Assembly (NCBI GenBank): GCA_039033855.1
Contig: JBCCBV010000018.1
Coordinates: 15,923 to 79,922 of the forward strand
DNA: 64,000 nt
Direction: 5' to 3'
DNA from: JBCCBV01 sp039033855
Lineage (GTDB): Bacteria > Planctomycetota > Phycisphaerae > Phycisphaerales > Phycisphaeraceae
Position numbers and translations under genes: made by a program. Shown piece by piece: positions 50,688 to 60,100 of the stretch (position 1 is the stretch's first letter; each line of letters begins with the position of its first letter). The notes below the pieces were generated by a model, which saw only the letters and a program-made list of their open reading frames with translations, ran no database searches and had not been told where the DNA came from.

Positions 50688-51130
50688 ACCGACCACGCCG
50701 GCATCAGGTCGCCCAGCCACTGCCGAACCACCAGCGTCAGCAGCACCGCCGCGGGCAGCGCAAGGCCCGGCGTGGCGCCCCAGCCCGCCGCGAAGTCGCG
50801 CGCCTCGCCCCAGCGCTCCCGCCGTTTGTCCGCCAACCACCAAAGCCCCAGGCACGCCGCCACCAACCCGGCCTGCGCCGCCCCGCGGATCAGCAGCAGC
50901 ACGTGCTCTTCGGGCAACGTGAGCGGCCCGAGCCTGCGCACCGTGCCGGTTAACTCCAAACGCCAGCGGAACGCCAGGTCGATCATCGTCTCAACGCACC
51001 AGAACAGCGACACCGCCGACACCAGCACCAGCGCCGTGGTGGCGTAAGGCGACGCGCTCGCGCCCGGCTTCACCCTCGGGGGTGCACTCGGGCTTGCACT
51101 GGGATTTGCGCTCACATCCGACTCGGCCAT
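50684..51130 (-). CDS. Predicted membrane protein
   Basis: 148 residues with a Ser/Pro/Ala-rich start (SANPSASPSAPP) and three hydrophobic helices (about 30-50, 78-98, 120-138). No motifs recognised. Its stop codon overlaps the last codon of the convergent rhomboid gene by four bases. Codon bias favours a real gene but the function is unknown. Confidence 0.55.
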   Translation of the reverse strand: MAESDVSANPSASPSAPPRVKPGASASPYATTALVLVSAVSLFWCVETMIDLAFRWRLELTGTVRRLGPLTLPEEHVLLLIRGAAQAGLVAACLGLWWLADKRRERWGEARDFAAGWGATPGLALPAAVLLTLVVRQWLGDLMPAWSV

Positions 51131-51152
51131 GCCGCCATGCTAAGCCGGTCGG

Positions 51153-51689
51153 CTACAGCGCACCCGACGCCATCTGGATCAACGCCCGGCAGAACGCGGG
51201 CAGGTCGCCCGGCCGGCGCGCACTCACCCGCTTGTGCGGCTTGTCCACCACCACCTCGGCGTCTTGCCACAGCGCCCCGGCGTTCTTCAAATCGTCCTTG
51301 ATGCCTGGCGTGCTGGTGTACCGCACCCCGCCCACGATGCCCGCCGAAATCTCGATCCAAGGCCCGTGGCAGATCGACGCGATCGGCTTGCCCGCCTGCG
51401 CCATCGAACGCGTGATCGACAACACCGCGGGGTCGCGCCGCAGCTTGTCGGGCATCCACCCGCCGGGCACCACCAACAGGTCGAACCCGCTGGGGTCAAG
51501 CTCGCCCACCGCGGCGTCGCTGGCCTGCGGATAGCCGTGCTTGCCGTGGTAGGTACGCCCGGCGTCGAGCCCGGCCAGCACCGCTTCGGCGCCGGCCTCG
51601 CGCAGCCGCAGCAGCGGGTACAGCAGTTCCAGGTCTTCGTAATCGTCGCCGATGAAGATCAGCGCGCGTTGGCCGTCGAGTTCGGGCAT
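51153..51689 (-). CDS. DJ-1/PfpI family protein
   Basis: 178 residues starting MPELDGQRALIFIGDDYEDL. The nucleophile elbow is SICHGPW with Cys107-His108, and Glu18 in DDYEDLE is the conserved partner; VVPGGWMPD is the second family motif. This layout (E18, C107, H108) matches PfpI-type amidase or deglycase members. Its real reaction is uncertain: peptidase, glyoxalase and chaperone activities have been reported in the family. Start ATG at 51687-51689; the frame extends upstream only through noncoding sequence and the ABC permease antisense region. Confidence 0.88.
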   Translation of the reverse strand: MPELDGQRALIFIGDDYEDLELLYPLLRLREAGAEAVLAGLDAGRTYHGKHGYPQASDAAVGELDPSGFDLLVVPGGWMPDKLRRDPAVLSITRSMAQAGKPIASICHGPWIEISAGIVGGVRYTSTPGIKDDLKNAGALWQDAEVVVDKPHKRVSARRPGDLPAFCRALIQMASGAL

Positions 51690-51748
51690 GTGAGGGTCTC
51701 CCGCGGCACTGTAATACGACCGAAGCCTTGGCTCCGATCCCCCGCGCC

Positions 51749-53104
51749 TCACCGGCCGGTGACCGCCCAACGCAACAGCTGACGCAGCGTCGGCGCCTGC
51801 CCGTACGACAACATCCCGATGCGGAACACCCGCGCCGCCGCCCACAGGCACAGCCCGGCGAACGCCGTGGTCAACACCACCCCCAGCGCCACCTGCCACC
51901 AAGGCGGACCCGACGGCGAAACCACCCGCAAGAACATCAGCATCGGCGTGAACGGCGGGAACAACGACATCGCCACCGACGCCGTGCTGTTGGGGCTCCG
52001 CAGCACGATGAACCAGCACCACACCGGCATCATGGCCAGGATCATCGCCGGCGCCATGAGCGTCGAGGCGTCGCGGATCTCGCTGCACGCCGCGCCAATC
52101 GCCACGAACATCGCCCCGTAAATCACCAGGGCCAGCAGCGCAAACAGCGCAAACCACCCGTAGTACGCGCCGGTCAACAGGTCCGCTACGTCGTACCGGT
52201 AGGCCGCATAAAGCCCGGCCGACAGGTACACCGCCGCCAAGACCGCCGCGAACATCACCCCGCCCAGCAGCTTGCCCAGCATCAACTGGAACGGCGTCAC
52301 CGACGCCACCAGCAGCTCAGCGATGCGTTGCATCTTTTCTTCGAGCACCACGTTCATCAGCGTCGGGCCGGCGAACATCACCAGGAAAAACATGATGAAC
52401 ATCCCCGCGCCGGGCAGGACCAGGGTCTGGATTTCGTTGGTTTCGCGCGCGTCGCTCACCCCGCCGTCTTCGGTCCGATCGACCAGGCCCAGCTTGCGCA
52501 CGCCCACCTGACGCGTCAGGTGCTGGACCCGACCCACAAACTCGGGGTCGATCTCGGCCTCGGCCAGGCGGGCCTCGCGCACCATCCGGCCGACCTCCCA
52601 CCGCAGCCAGTCGGACAGGCCTTCGAACACCTGATCGCGGGCGTAGTAGCGGACAACGTCGTCGCTGTCGGCGTCGGCCAGGCCCGCAGGGAGGACCGCG
52701 AAGCCGGTCAGCTCTCCGGCCCGCACGCGATCCGAAAGCCCCAACTCAACCCCGTTCGCCTGCGCCGCATCGCCCTGCGCAGACGACTCGGCCAACTCAG
52801 ACGGCGGCACGATCTCGACCGACCACTTGGGCTTGACCTGCTTGCGCACGCCGTCCGCACCGGTTTCGAACGCCACGTGCTGGTTGTACGCCTCGGCGGC
52901 CTCGAGCAGCTTGGGCCCGAGCTCGCCGGTGTGGTCCACGATCGCCAGACTGCGGTCGGACAGGTCGGCCGTCTGCTCCGACAGGTGCTGGATGAGCACC
53001 ATCGCGCCGACCGCGATCGGCAGGATCAGCAGGTTGGCCAGGAACGCCTTGCTGCGCACCGCCGTGAGCGCCTCGTTGAGCGCGATGATCAGGGCCTTAG
53101 GCAC
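51749..53104 (-). CDS. ABC-2 type (NatB-like) transporter permease
   Basis: 451 residues from a GTG at 53102-53104 overlapping the end of the ATPase gene. One N-terminal helix (LANLLILPIAVGAMVLIQHL), a large extracytoplasmic domain (about 55-225), then five or more C-terminal helices. MNVVLEEKMQRIAELLVAS is the conserved coupling motif (EEKxxRxxE) of NatB/YhaP-type permeases that touches the ATPase. The pair probably exports Na+, an antibiotic or another small molecule. The family is clear, the substrate is not. Confidence 0.88.
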   Translation of the reverse strand: MPKALIIALNEALTAVRSKAFLANLLILPIAVGAMVLIQHLSEQTADLSDRSLAIVDHTGELGPKLLEAAEAYNQHVAFETGADGVRKQVKPKWSVEIVPPSELAESSAQGDAAQANGVELGLSDRVRAGELTGFAVLPAGLADADSDDVVRYYARDQVFEGLSDWLRWEVGRMVREARLAEAEIDPEFVGRVQHLTRQVGVRKLGLVDRTEDGGVSDARETNEIQTLVLPGAGMFIMFFLVMFAGPTLMNVVLEEKMQRIAELLVASVTPFQLMLGKLLGGVMFAAVLAAVYLSAGLYAAYRYDVADLLTGAYYGWFALFALLALVIYGAMFVAIGAACSEIRDASTLMAPAMILAMMPVWCWFIVLRSPNSTASVAMSLFPPFTPMLMFLRVVSPSGPPWWQVALGVVLTTAFAGLCLWAAARVFRIGMLSYGQAPTLRQLLRWAVTGR

Positions 53105-54020
53105 GGGCGGCCTCCCCGTCTGCGGCCACGCCCGCCTCGGGCCCGGCGATCCGCAAGAACAGGTCGTGCAGGCTGGGTTGCGCGATCTCGAACCGACGCA
53201 CCGGCGCCCGACCCGCGGCTTCCGCCAGCACACGCTGCGGATCGGCGCCCGCGTCGAGATGCAACAGCCACGATCGGCCTTCGCGATGCGCCTGCGTCAC
53301 GCCGGGCAGCCCGTCAACCGGGCCGTCGAAGTCCAACCGAACCGTGTCCAGCGCGTGCTCGGCCTGGATCGACTCCAGCGTGCCGTCAAGCACCTTCCGG
53401 CCGCGGAAGATCATGAACACGCTGTCGCACATCTTTTCCGCCATGGCCATGTCGTGGGTCGAAAAGATGATCGTGGCGCCGGCGTCGCGCAGCTCCAGAA
53501 TCGCGTTGCGCAGCACCTCGAGATTCACCGGATCGAGCCCGGAAAACGGTTCGTCGAGGATCAGCAGCTTCGGCGACGCGATCGCCGCAGCGATGAACTG
53601 CGCCTTTTGCGCCATGCCCTTGGACAGCGCTTCGATCTTCTTGCCCGCCCAGGCGCCCAGGCCCAGCCGGTCGAGCCAGGCCGACGCCGCCCGATGGGCC
53701 GGACGCCGGTCCATTCCCTTGAGCTCGCCGAAGTACGCCATCTGCCGCGCGAGCGGCATCTTCTTGTAAAGCCCGCGCTCCTCGGGCAAATACCCCACCC
53801 GGTCGTTCGCCGCCCGCGCATCCGATTCGCCCAGCACCACCACCCGCCCCGAGTCCGGCTCGATGATGTGCAAAATCATCCGCAGCGTGGTGGTCTTGCC
53901 CGACCCGTTCGGGCCGATGAACCCGTAGATCGCGCCGTCGGGCACGGCCAAATCCAGCCCATCGACGGCCGTGTGCGCCCCGAAACGCTTGGTGACGTTG
54001 CTGAGTTCGATGCAGGCCAA
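53097..54020 (-). CDS. ABC transporter ATPase (NatA-like)
   Basis: 307 residues from a TTG at 54018-54020 with GGGA upstream; a longer form starting at 54146 is possible. Walker A GPNGSGKTT, Q-loop region VGYLPEERGLYKKMPLARQM, signature LSKGMAQKAQF, Walker B LLILDEPFSGLD and H-loop STHDMAMAE. The LSKGMxQK signature marks the NatA/YhaQ branch of ABC-2 exporters. C-terminal domain about 215-307. It forms the transporter with the overlapping permease gene. The gene after it (54209) is divergent. Confidence 0.9.
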   Translation of the reverse strand: MACIELSNVTKRFGAHTAVDGLDLAVPDGAIYGFIGPNGSGKTTTLRMILHIIEPDSGRVVVLGESDARAANDRVGYLPEERGLYKKMPLARQMAYFGELKGMDRRPAHRAASAWLDRLGLGAWAGKKIEALSKGMAQKAQFIAAAIASPKLLILDEPFSGLDPVNLEVLRNAILELRDAGATIIFSTHDMAMAEKMCDSVFMIFRGRKVLDGTLESIQAEHALDTVRLDFDGPVDGLPGVTQAHREGRSWLLHLDAGADPQRVLAEAAGRAPVRRFEIAQPSLHDLFLRIAGPEAGVAADGEAARA

Positions 54021-54208
54021 TACCGCGTCCCTTTGCCTTTGGCCCAGCTTAGTCGGTCGCCGGCGAAACCCGTGACGCCCTTCCAACGATTGGCCCCCGC
54101 GCCCGCTAAACTTGCCCGACCCGAAACGGGCGATTTCTTCCGACACGCCCGGCCCGAACCCCTCGCCCCGATTCGGTTGAACATCCCCCCAAGTTGGAAC
54201 GCACCTCG

Positions 54209-55087
54209 ATGCCTGATCCCCTGCGCGTCACCGTCTGGCACGAATACCGCCACGAACACAGCAACGCCGAGGTCGGCAAGCTGTACCCCCAAGGCATGCA
54301 CGCCGAGATGAAGTCGGCCGTCACCGACCACGCCGACACGCCCGGCCTGTTCCCCGACGGCGTCGAAGTCACCACCGCCACCCTCGACCAGGACGAACAC
54401 CACGGCCTGTCCGACGCGGTCCTGGCCAACACCGACGTCCTGACCTGGTGGGGACACAAAGCCCACGGCGAGGTCAAAGACGAAATCGCCGACAAGGTCG
54501 CCCAGCGCGTGCGCGAAGGCATGGGACTGGTCGTCCTCCACTCCGGCCACTACGCCAAGCCCTTCAAGCAGCTCATGGGCACCAACTGCCACCTCAAATG
54601 GCGCGAGGCCGCTGAAAAAGAACGACTCTGGGTCATGTCGCCCGGCCACCCGATTACCGCCGGCCTCGACAAGGACTACATCGAGCTGCCCCACACCGAG
54701 ATGTACGGCGAACACTTCGACATCCCCACCCCCGACGAGCTGGTCTTTGTCAGCTGGTTCGAAGGCGGCGAGGTCTTCCGCTCCGGCTGCGTCTGGAAAC
54801 GCGGCGCCGGAAAGGTCTTCTACTTCCGCCCCGGCCACGAGACGTTCCCGATTTACTACGACAAACAGGTCCGCCGGGTCCTGGCCAACGGCGTGTCTTA
54901 CGTGGCCCCGCCCGTGGGCGCCCGCAAAGCCCTGCGCTTCGACGACTGGAAACAGCCCGGCGACGCGGTCAAACCCCTGGTCCCCGGCGGCGTAGCGCCC
55001 TACCGCGAGGCTTCGCCCTGCATCGCCGAGCCGCTATCGCCCATCGCGGCCGAGCACACCGTGGACGAATCCCTCCACAAGCACTAA
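54209..55087 (+). CDS. ThuA-like (trehalose utilisation) domain protein
   Basis: 292 residues. The ThuA-like glutamine-amidotransferase fold is seen in RVTVWHEYRHEHSN, DVLTWWGHKAHGEV, GMGLVVLHSGHYAKPFKQLM and KVFYFRPGHETFPIYYD. ThuA proteins act in trehalose or disaccharide breakdown with Gfo/Idh-type oxidoreductases, and the next gene 24 bases on is one of these, so the two probably form a carbohydrate-oxidation operon. Start ATG at 54209 chosen over an upstream TTG. No signal peptide. Sugar substrate unknown. Confidence 0.85.
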   Translation: MPDPLRVTVWHEYRHEHSNAEVGKLYPQGMHAEMKSAVTDHADTPGLFPDGVEVTTATLDQDEHHGLSDAVLANTDVLTWWGHKAHGEVKDEIADKVAQRVREGMGLVVLHSGHYAKPFKQLMGTNCHLKWREAAEKERLWVMSPGHPITAGLDKDYIELPHTEMYGEHFDIPTPDELVFVSWFEGGEVFRSGCVWKRGAGKVFYFRPGHETFPIYYDKQVRRVLANGVSYVAPPVGARKALRFDDWKQPGDAVKPLVPGGVAPYREASPCIAEPLSPIAAEHTVDESLHKH

Positions 55088-55111
55088 CCCCACGCAGAAC
55101 GACGTTCTCCC

Positions 55112-56242
55112 ATGGCCAAGACCTTCAAGATCGGCATGATGGGCGCCGGCGTCGTCGCCGACTACGGGCACCTGCCCGCCATCCGCTACATCCCCGGCAT
55201 CGAGTGCCACGCGCTGTTCGACCCCAAGGCCCAGCGCGTGGAAACCATGCGCGCCAATCACCACGTGCCGAACGGGTTTACCGATGTGGATGCGTTTTTC
55301 GCAAGCGGTCTCGACGCCGTCGCCATCTGCTCGCCCGCGCCGACCCACCGGGCCAACGTCGAACTCGCCGCAAAGCACGGCCTGCCGATCCTCTGCGAAA
55401 AACCCCTGTCCATGGACAAGGCCGAAGGCCGGGCCATGATCGACGCCTGCCAGACCGCCGGCGTGCCCCTGGTCGTCGGCTTCTGTTACCGGTTCGCCCA
55501 ACCGGCCAAGACCATCAAAACGCTGGTCGACCAGGGCGCCATCGGCGACGTGCGCACGCTACGCCTGATCTACAACTGGGATTGCCACGGCCTGTACTAC
55601 CGGCCCGACCCGCGCGGCAGGCCCGGCCACTGGGCAATCGACCCCCGCCGACAAGGCCGCATGCACGAAGGCGGGCCACTGGTCGACTGCGGCGTCCATC
55701 AGATCGACCTGGCCCTGTGGTGGACCGGCGGCGACGTGGTCCGGTCCCAAGGCCACGGCGCCTGGGTCGACGAATACGACGCCCCCGACCACGTGTTCTT
55801 CCACATGGACCTGGACACCGGGGCCCACGTTCTTGTCGAAATGAGTTTTTCCTACGGCCACACCACGCGCGACAAGTTCTCGGAATTCGTCTACGAACTC
55901 ATCGGAACCGACGGCATGATCCGCTACGACCGCAACGAATCGTTCTTCGAGCTGCGCACCCACCAGGAAACCCGCCGACTCGAATTCGACTCGGAAAAGA
56001 ACTTCGCCGAGATGTACCGCGACTTCGAACGCCTGCTCCGCACCGGCGACGCCGGCGACCTGTGCACCGCCGAGCAGGCCGAGCGCGTCACCGACCTGGC
56101 CCGCACCGCCACCGACCGCGTGATCGCCGATCGCGCCCTCAGCCCCCGGCGGACTTCGGCCAAAACCCCGGCGTCTGGCATCCCCACGGCCACATCCGGG
56201 GCCACCGCCATCTCCACGACGCCGCAGGCCGGGCCCCTCTGA
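55112..56242 (+). CDS. Gfo/Idh/MocA family oxidoreductase
   Basis: 376 residues. NAD(P)-binding loop IGMMGAGVVADYGHLPAI at the N-terminus, VAICSPAPTHRANVELAAKH, the catalytic-lysine motif CEKPLS (about 96-101), and the C-terminal GGPLVDCGVHQIDLALWWTG with the active-site Asp and His. It oxidises a sugar or inositol with NAD(P), most likely in a pathway with the upstream ThuA protein. The last 35 residues are a disordered Ala/Thr/Pro-rich tail. No signal peptide (Tat) is evident. Confidence 0.92.
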   Translation: MAKTFKIGMMGAGVVADYGHLPAIRYIPGIECHALFDPKAQRVETMRANHHVPNGFTDVDAFFASGLDAVAICSPAPTHRANVELAAKHGLPILCEKPLSMDKAEGRAMIDACQTAGVPLVVGFCYRFAQPAKTIKTLVDQGAIGDVRTLRLIYNWDCHGLYYRPDPRGRPGHWAIDPRRQGRMHEGGPLVDCGVHQIDLALWWTGGDVVRSQGHGAWVDEYDAPDHVFFHMDLDTGAHVLVEMSFSYGHTTRDKFSEFVYELIGTDGMIRYDRNESFFELRTHQETRRLEFDSEKNFAEMYRDFERLLRTGDAGDLCTAEQAERVTDLARTATDRVIADRALSPRRTSAKTPASGIPTATSGATAISTTPQAGPL

Positions 56243-56611
56243 ACGGTGGGCGTAACTGTTCGTCGCGCGTCTTCGCCAGTCGCCCCACCCGGCCGGCCAG
56301 GCCGTGCGCACCGCGGGATAGACGTTCGACAGACCCCCTAAATTCACAGACACGACCGGACGCACCAACAATCATGCCAGAAGGCGGTTTTCTCACCAAG
56401 AATTCACGCATTCTTTATGATTGTCGTGTTTAATTCCAATCGCAAACGTCTCGGCGGCACAAGTGCCCCAATTGCAATCGACGTTGATCTATCTTGATCT
56501 CTGGCCTCAGCAGTGAGACCGCCAGCGCCCCGCGACTCCATCCCGCGGGGCGCTGTTTTTTGCGAGAGGTCACACGCGCTGGTGCGTCAAGCGACAGCAG
56601 CAGCCGGCGGC
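56243..56611. other. Intergenic region with terminator
   Basis: About 370 bases between convergent genes. 56380-56480 is A+T-rich, with a possible -10 box TATGAT at 56416-56421 but a poor -35. The strong terminator at 56524-56561 lies 280 bases beyond the Gfo/Idh stop, so either the transcript has a long 3' end or a short independent RNA is made from about 56428. Confidence 0.5.
56524..56561 (+). terminator. Strong rho-independent terminator
   Basis: AGCGCCCCGCG (56524-56534) pairs perfectly with CGCGGGGCGCT (56544-56554) around a nine-base loop, followed by G and six T. Confidence 0.95.
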
Positions 56612-57175
56612 CTAAAGGCCGTGGGCTCGGTTGAAGGCTTCCGACTCGCCTGGCGGCACCGTGAAGTACCGCCAGCGGTCGCGCCCGACGTACTGCTTCG
56701 CCAAAGTGCTGATCTGGCCCACGTGGTAGCCGAGGTGGTCGAGACCGCGCGCGAGCGCACCGAGCAAGGTGTAGGGCTCGTTGCGGATCTTCATCGAGCG
56801 GCCCAGGTCGGCGTCGGTGCAGCCGTCGAGCACGCCGAACAACACGGACCACCCTTGCTCCCACCGGCGCATGGTCTCGGCCCGCGTCTCGACGGGATCG
56901 CCAGGGGGTGCTTCAAACTCCGACTCGCGGTTGCGCCAGGGCTTCTCGCCGTCGGTCGTGAAAGGGTCTGTCCAACGACTGAGCATGTTGCCAGCCATGT
57001 GGCGGACGATCACCGCGGGGCTGTTGGCGCCGTCGTCGGGTGCTCGCACCATCTGGTGGTCGTCGAGTTGAGAGAGGCAGTGCTCGGCGAAACTCTTTTG
57101 ACGCTTGAAAACGCGATGGATCGAAAGAACAGCCTGTCGATCGCCGGCGCCGGCATGGTCGGGTGCAGCGGGCAT
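56612..57175 (-). CDS. DinB-like (DUF1572 type) protein
   Basis: 187 residues from the ATG at 57173-57175. FKRQKSFAEHCLSQL, NSPAVIVRHMAGNMLSRWTD, RRWEQGWSVLFGVLDGCTDA and LDHLGYHVGQISTLAKQYVG supply the three helices with metal-binding His residues of this four-helix-bundle group. Function unknown. It lies four bases downstream of the dnaE stop on the same strand, so it is likely co-transcribed. The open frame extends upstream into dnaE in another frame. Confidence 0.82.
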   Translation of the reverse strand: MPAAPDHAGAGDRQAVLSIHRVFKRQKSFAEHCLSQLDDHQMVRAPDDGANSPAVIVRHMAGNMLSRWTDPFTTDGEKPWRNRESEFEAPPGDPVETRAETMRRWEQGWSVLFGVLDGCTDADLGRSMKIRNEPYTLLGALARGLDHLGYHVGQISTLAKQYVGRDRWRYFTVPPGESEAFNRAHGL

Positions 57176-57179
57176 CGCG

Positions 57180-60100
57180 TTAGTTATCCAACCTGGCCAT
57201 CGACGCACCGCCGTCGTCGTGCATGGCGTAGCGCTCGAGCTTGGGCTGTTCGCGCAGGCCCGCCCCGGCATGCCGAGCCACGTCGACCCGTCGGGCGCCG
57301 TGCAACTCGCACCGGCCGGTACACCCCTTGCCGGGCGACAGCAGCGTGTTGATCGACTCCACCAGTTGCGGGCTGGCCGTGACCTTGGCGCCCGAACGCA
57401 GCCGCACCACCTGATCCGCCTGGTGAATCTCGAACCACACCGGCGCCTGGGCGCCGTCGCGCGACTGCGTGGCCACCCGCTGCAACGCGTTGCGCACCGC
57501 CTTGAGAGGCCCCGGGTCCGGCTCACCCTCCCCCGTCGGCGGGTCGAGCACGATGCGCACCGCTGCGGTCAGCCAGCGCGCCGCTTCGTCCACCGCAATC
57601 ACCCGCTGCACCACCAGCGCCGGTTCTTCGCGTCGGCGGTCGATCTTGGCGCCTAAAAACACCACGCGGTCGGGTTCCAGGTCGGCAAAGTGTTGCGCGT
57701 AGGTATCCGAAAAACACACGCCATCCATGCGCGACGTCGCGTCTTCAAGCGTGATCATCGCCATCTTCTGCCCAGCCGAACGCCCGGTGCGCGTCACGGC
57801 AGGCTTCACCCGCGCCAGCATGCCGCCCACCACCACCTCCACCCCCGCGGGCAATTGCTTGGCGTCTTCCAAAGTGGCCGTGGCGAACCGGGCGATGGTT
57901 TCGCGGTGCTCGTCGAGCGGGTGACTCGAGACGAACAGCCCCAGCACCTCGCGCTCATACGCCAGCCGCTCGGACGTCGGCCAGGCGTCCACGCTCGGCA
58001 GTTCCGGCTCGCCCGGGCCCTCGTCTTTCGTCGTGCTGGCCGCCGGGTCCGGCATGCCGAACAGCGCGTTCTGGCCCGTGGCCCGATCCGACGCCGCCCG
58101 CTGACCCGCCCGCACCGCCGCATCGAGCGCGTGGCACAGCGCCGCCCGCTGATCGACGCCGTGCAGCTCATCAAACGCGCCGCACTTAATGAGCGCTTCG
58201 ATCGTCGACCGATTGACGGCCCGAAGATCCACACGCTCGCAGAAGTCGTACAACCCCTTAAAGTCCCCGCCCGCTGCGCGCTCGTGCAGCACCGCACGCA
58301 CGGCCTTCTCGCCCACGCCCTTCACCGCCGACATCCCAAAGCGGATGTGACCCGACGACGGCGTGTGCTTCTCTTGCGGCCCAAACGCCACGCTGAACGC
58401 GATGTCCGACAGGTTGATGTCCGGCGGCTTAACCTCCACCCCGCGCTTGCCATCGGGCTTGAGCAAGTCACGACAGGCGTCGAGATACTCGGCCACCTTG
58501 TCGCTGTTCACCGACTCATAGGTCAACAACGCCGCCATGTACTGCAGCGGGAACAACACCTTCAGATACGCGGTCTGATAGGCCACGATGGCGTAGCCGG
58601 TCGAGTGGCTCTTGTTGAAGCCGTACCCGGCGAACTTCAGGATCAGGTCGAACAGCTCGAGCGCATCCGTTTCGCCCAACCCTTGCGTGGCCGCGCCTTG
58701 CACAAAGGCGGCGCGGTTGGCGTCGATGACCTTGACCTTCTTCTTCGAGATCGCCTTGATCAGCGCGTAGGCCTGCCGCAGGGGGATGCCGCCCAACTCG
58801 TGGACGATCTGCATCACCTGCTCTTGGTAGACCATGATGCCGTAGGTCTCGTCGGTGAACTTGCGGACGATGGCGTGCTGGTCCGGCACCGCCTCGCGCC
58901 CGTGCTTGCGGGCGTTGTAGTTGGGGATCAGCTCCATCGGCCCCGGGCGATACAGCGCGTTGGCGGCGATCAAATCCTCCAGCCGGTCGGGCCGCATCGC
59001 CATCAGCAGGTTGCGCATGCCGCCGGATTCGAACTGGAACACCCCGGCCGTTTCGCCCCGCTGGAACAAGCCAAGCACACGCGGGTCGTCGTAAGCCAGC
59101 CGGTCGAGGTCGAGTGGGTCGAAGCCCTCGCTTGTTTCAGAGGTTTCATCGCCCGGGCGTTGCGCGGCGCCGCGGACCTGCTCGGGGGTGAAGTCGCCTT
59201 GCACCAGCTTGCGGGCGCGCTCGATGATCGACAGCGTGCGCAGCCCCAGGAAGTCCATCTTGAGCAGGCCGACCTGCTCGCACGTCGGGCCGTCCCACTG
59301 GGTCACCGTCTGGTCGGTGCCGGCCGGGCGATACAACGGCACGATCTGATCGAGCGGCCGGGTGGCCACGATCACGCCCGCGGCGTGCACCCCGGCGTGG
59401 CGGGCCATGCCCTCGAGCTTCCGAGCCGTGTCGATCACCGTGGCGCATTCGGGCGATTGGTCGCACACCGCTTGCAGGTCGGGTTCCTTTTCGATCGCCT
59501 CGTCGAGCGTGATGTTCAGCTGGTCGGGGATCAGCTTGCACAGCTTGTCGACCTCGCCCAGCGGCAGGTTGTGCACCCGGCCGACGTCGCGGATCGCCGC
59601 CCGGGCCTTGAGCGTGCCGAACGTGATGATCTGCGCCACGTGGCCGTACTTCTCGCGGACAAACTCGAGAATTTCAGCCCTTCCATCCTGGCACATGTCC
59701 ACGTCGATGTCGGGGTACTCGGCGCGGTCCGGGTCGGTAAACCGCTCGAACAGCAGCCCGTAACGCACCGGGCAGGCGTTGGACAGCCCGAGCACGTAGC
59801 CGGTCATGGTGCCCACGCCCGAGCCGCGGGCGTTAGCGGGGATCCCGCGCCGCCGGGCCTCGGCCACGAAGTCCCACACGATCAGGAAGTAGGCCGAAAT
59901 CGACTTGTCGGCCAGGATTTTCAGCTCTCGATCCAGACGGGCCCGGATCTCGGGGGTCACGCCGTCGACGCCGTACCGCCACACCAGCCCCGCCTCGGCC
60001 AGGACGCGCATGGCCAGGTCGCACTGCTGACGCAAGGCCTCCTGCGCGCCCCCGGACACCCCGGCAGCCTCGGAACTCGCCTCGGCGCCGCCGTCTTCTT

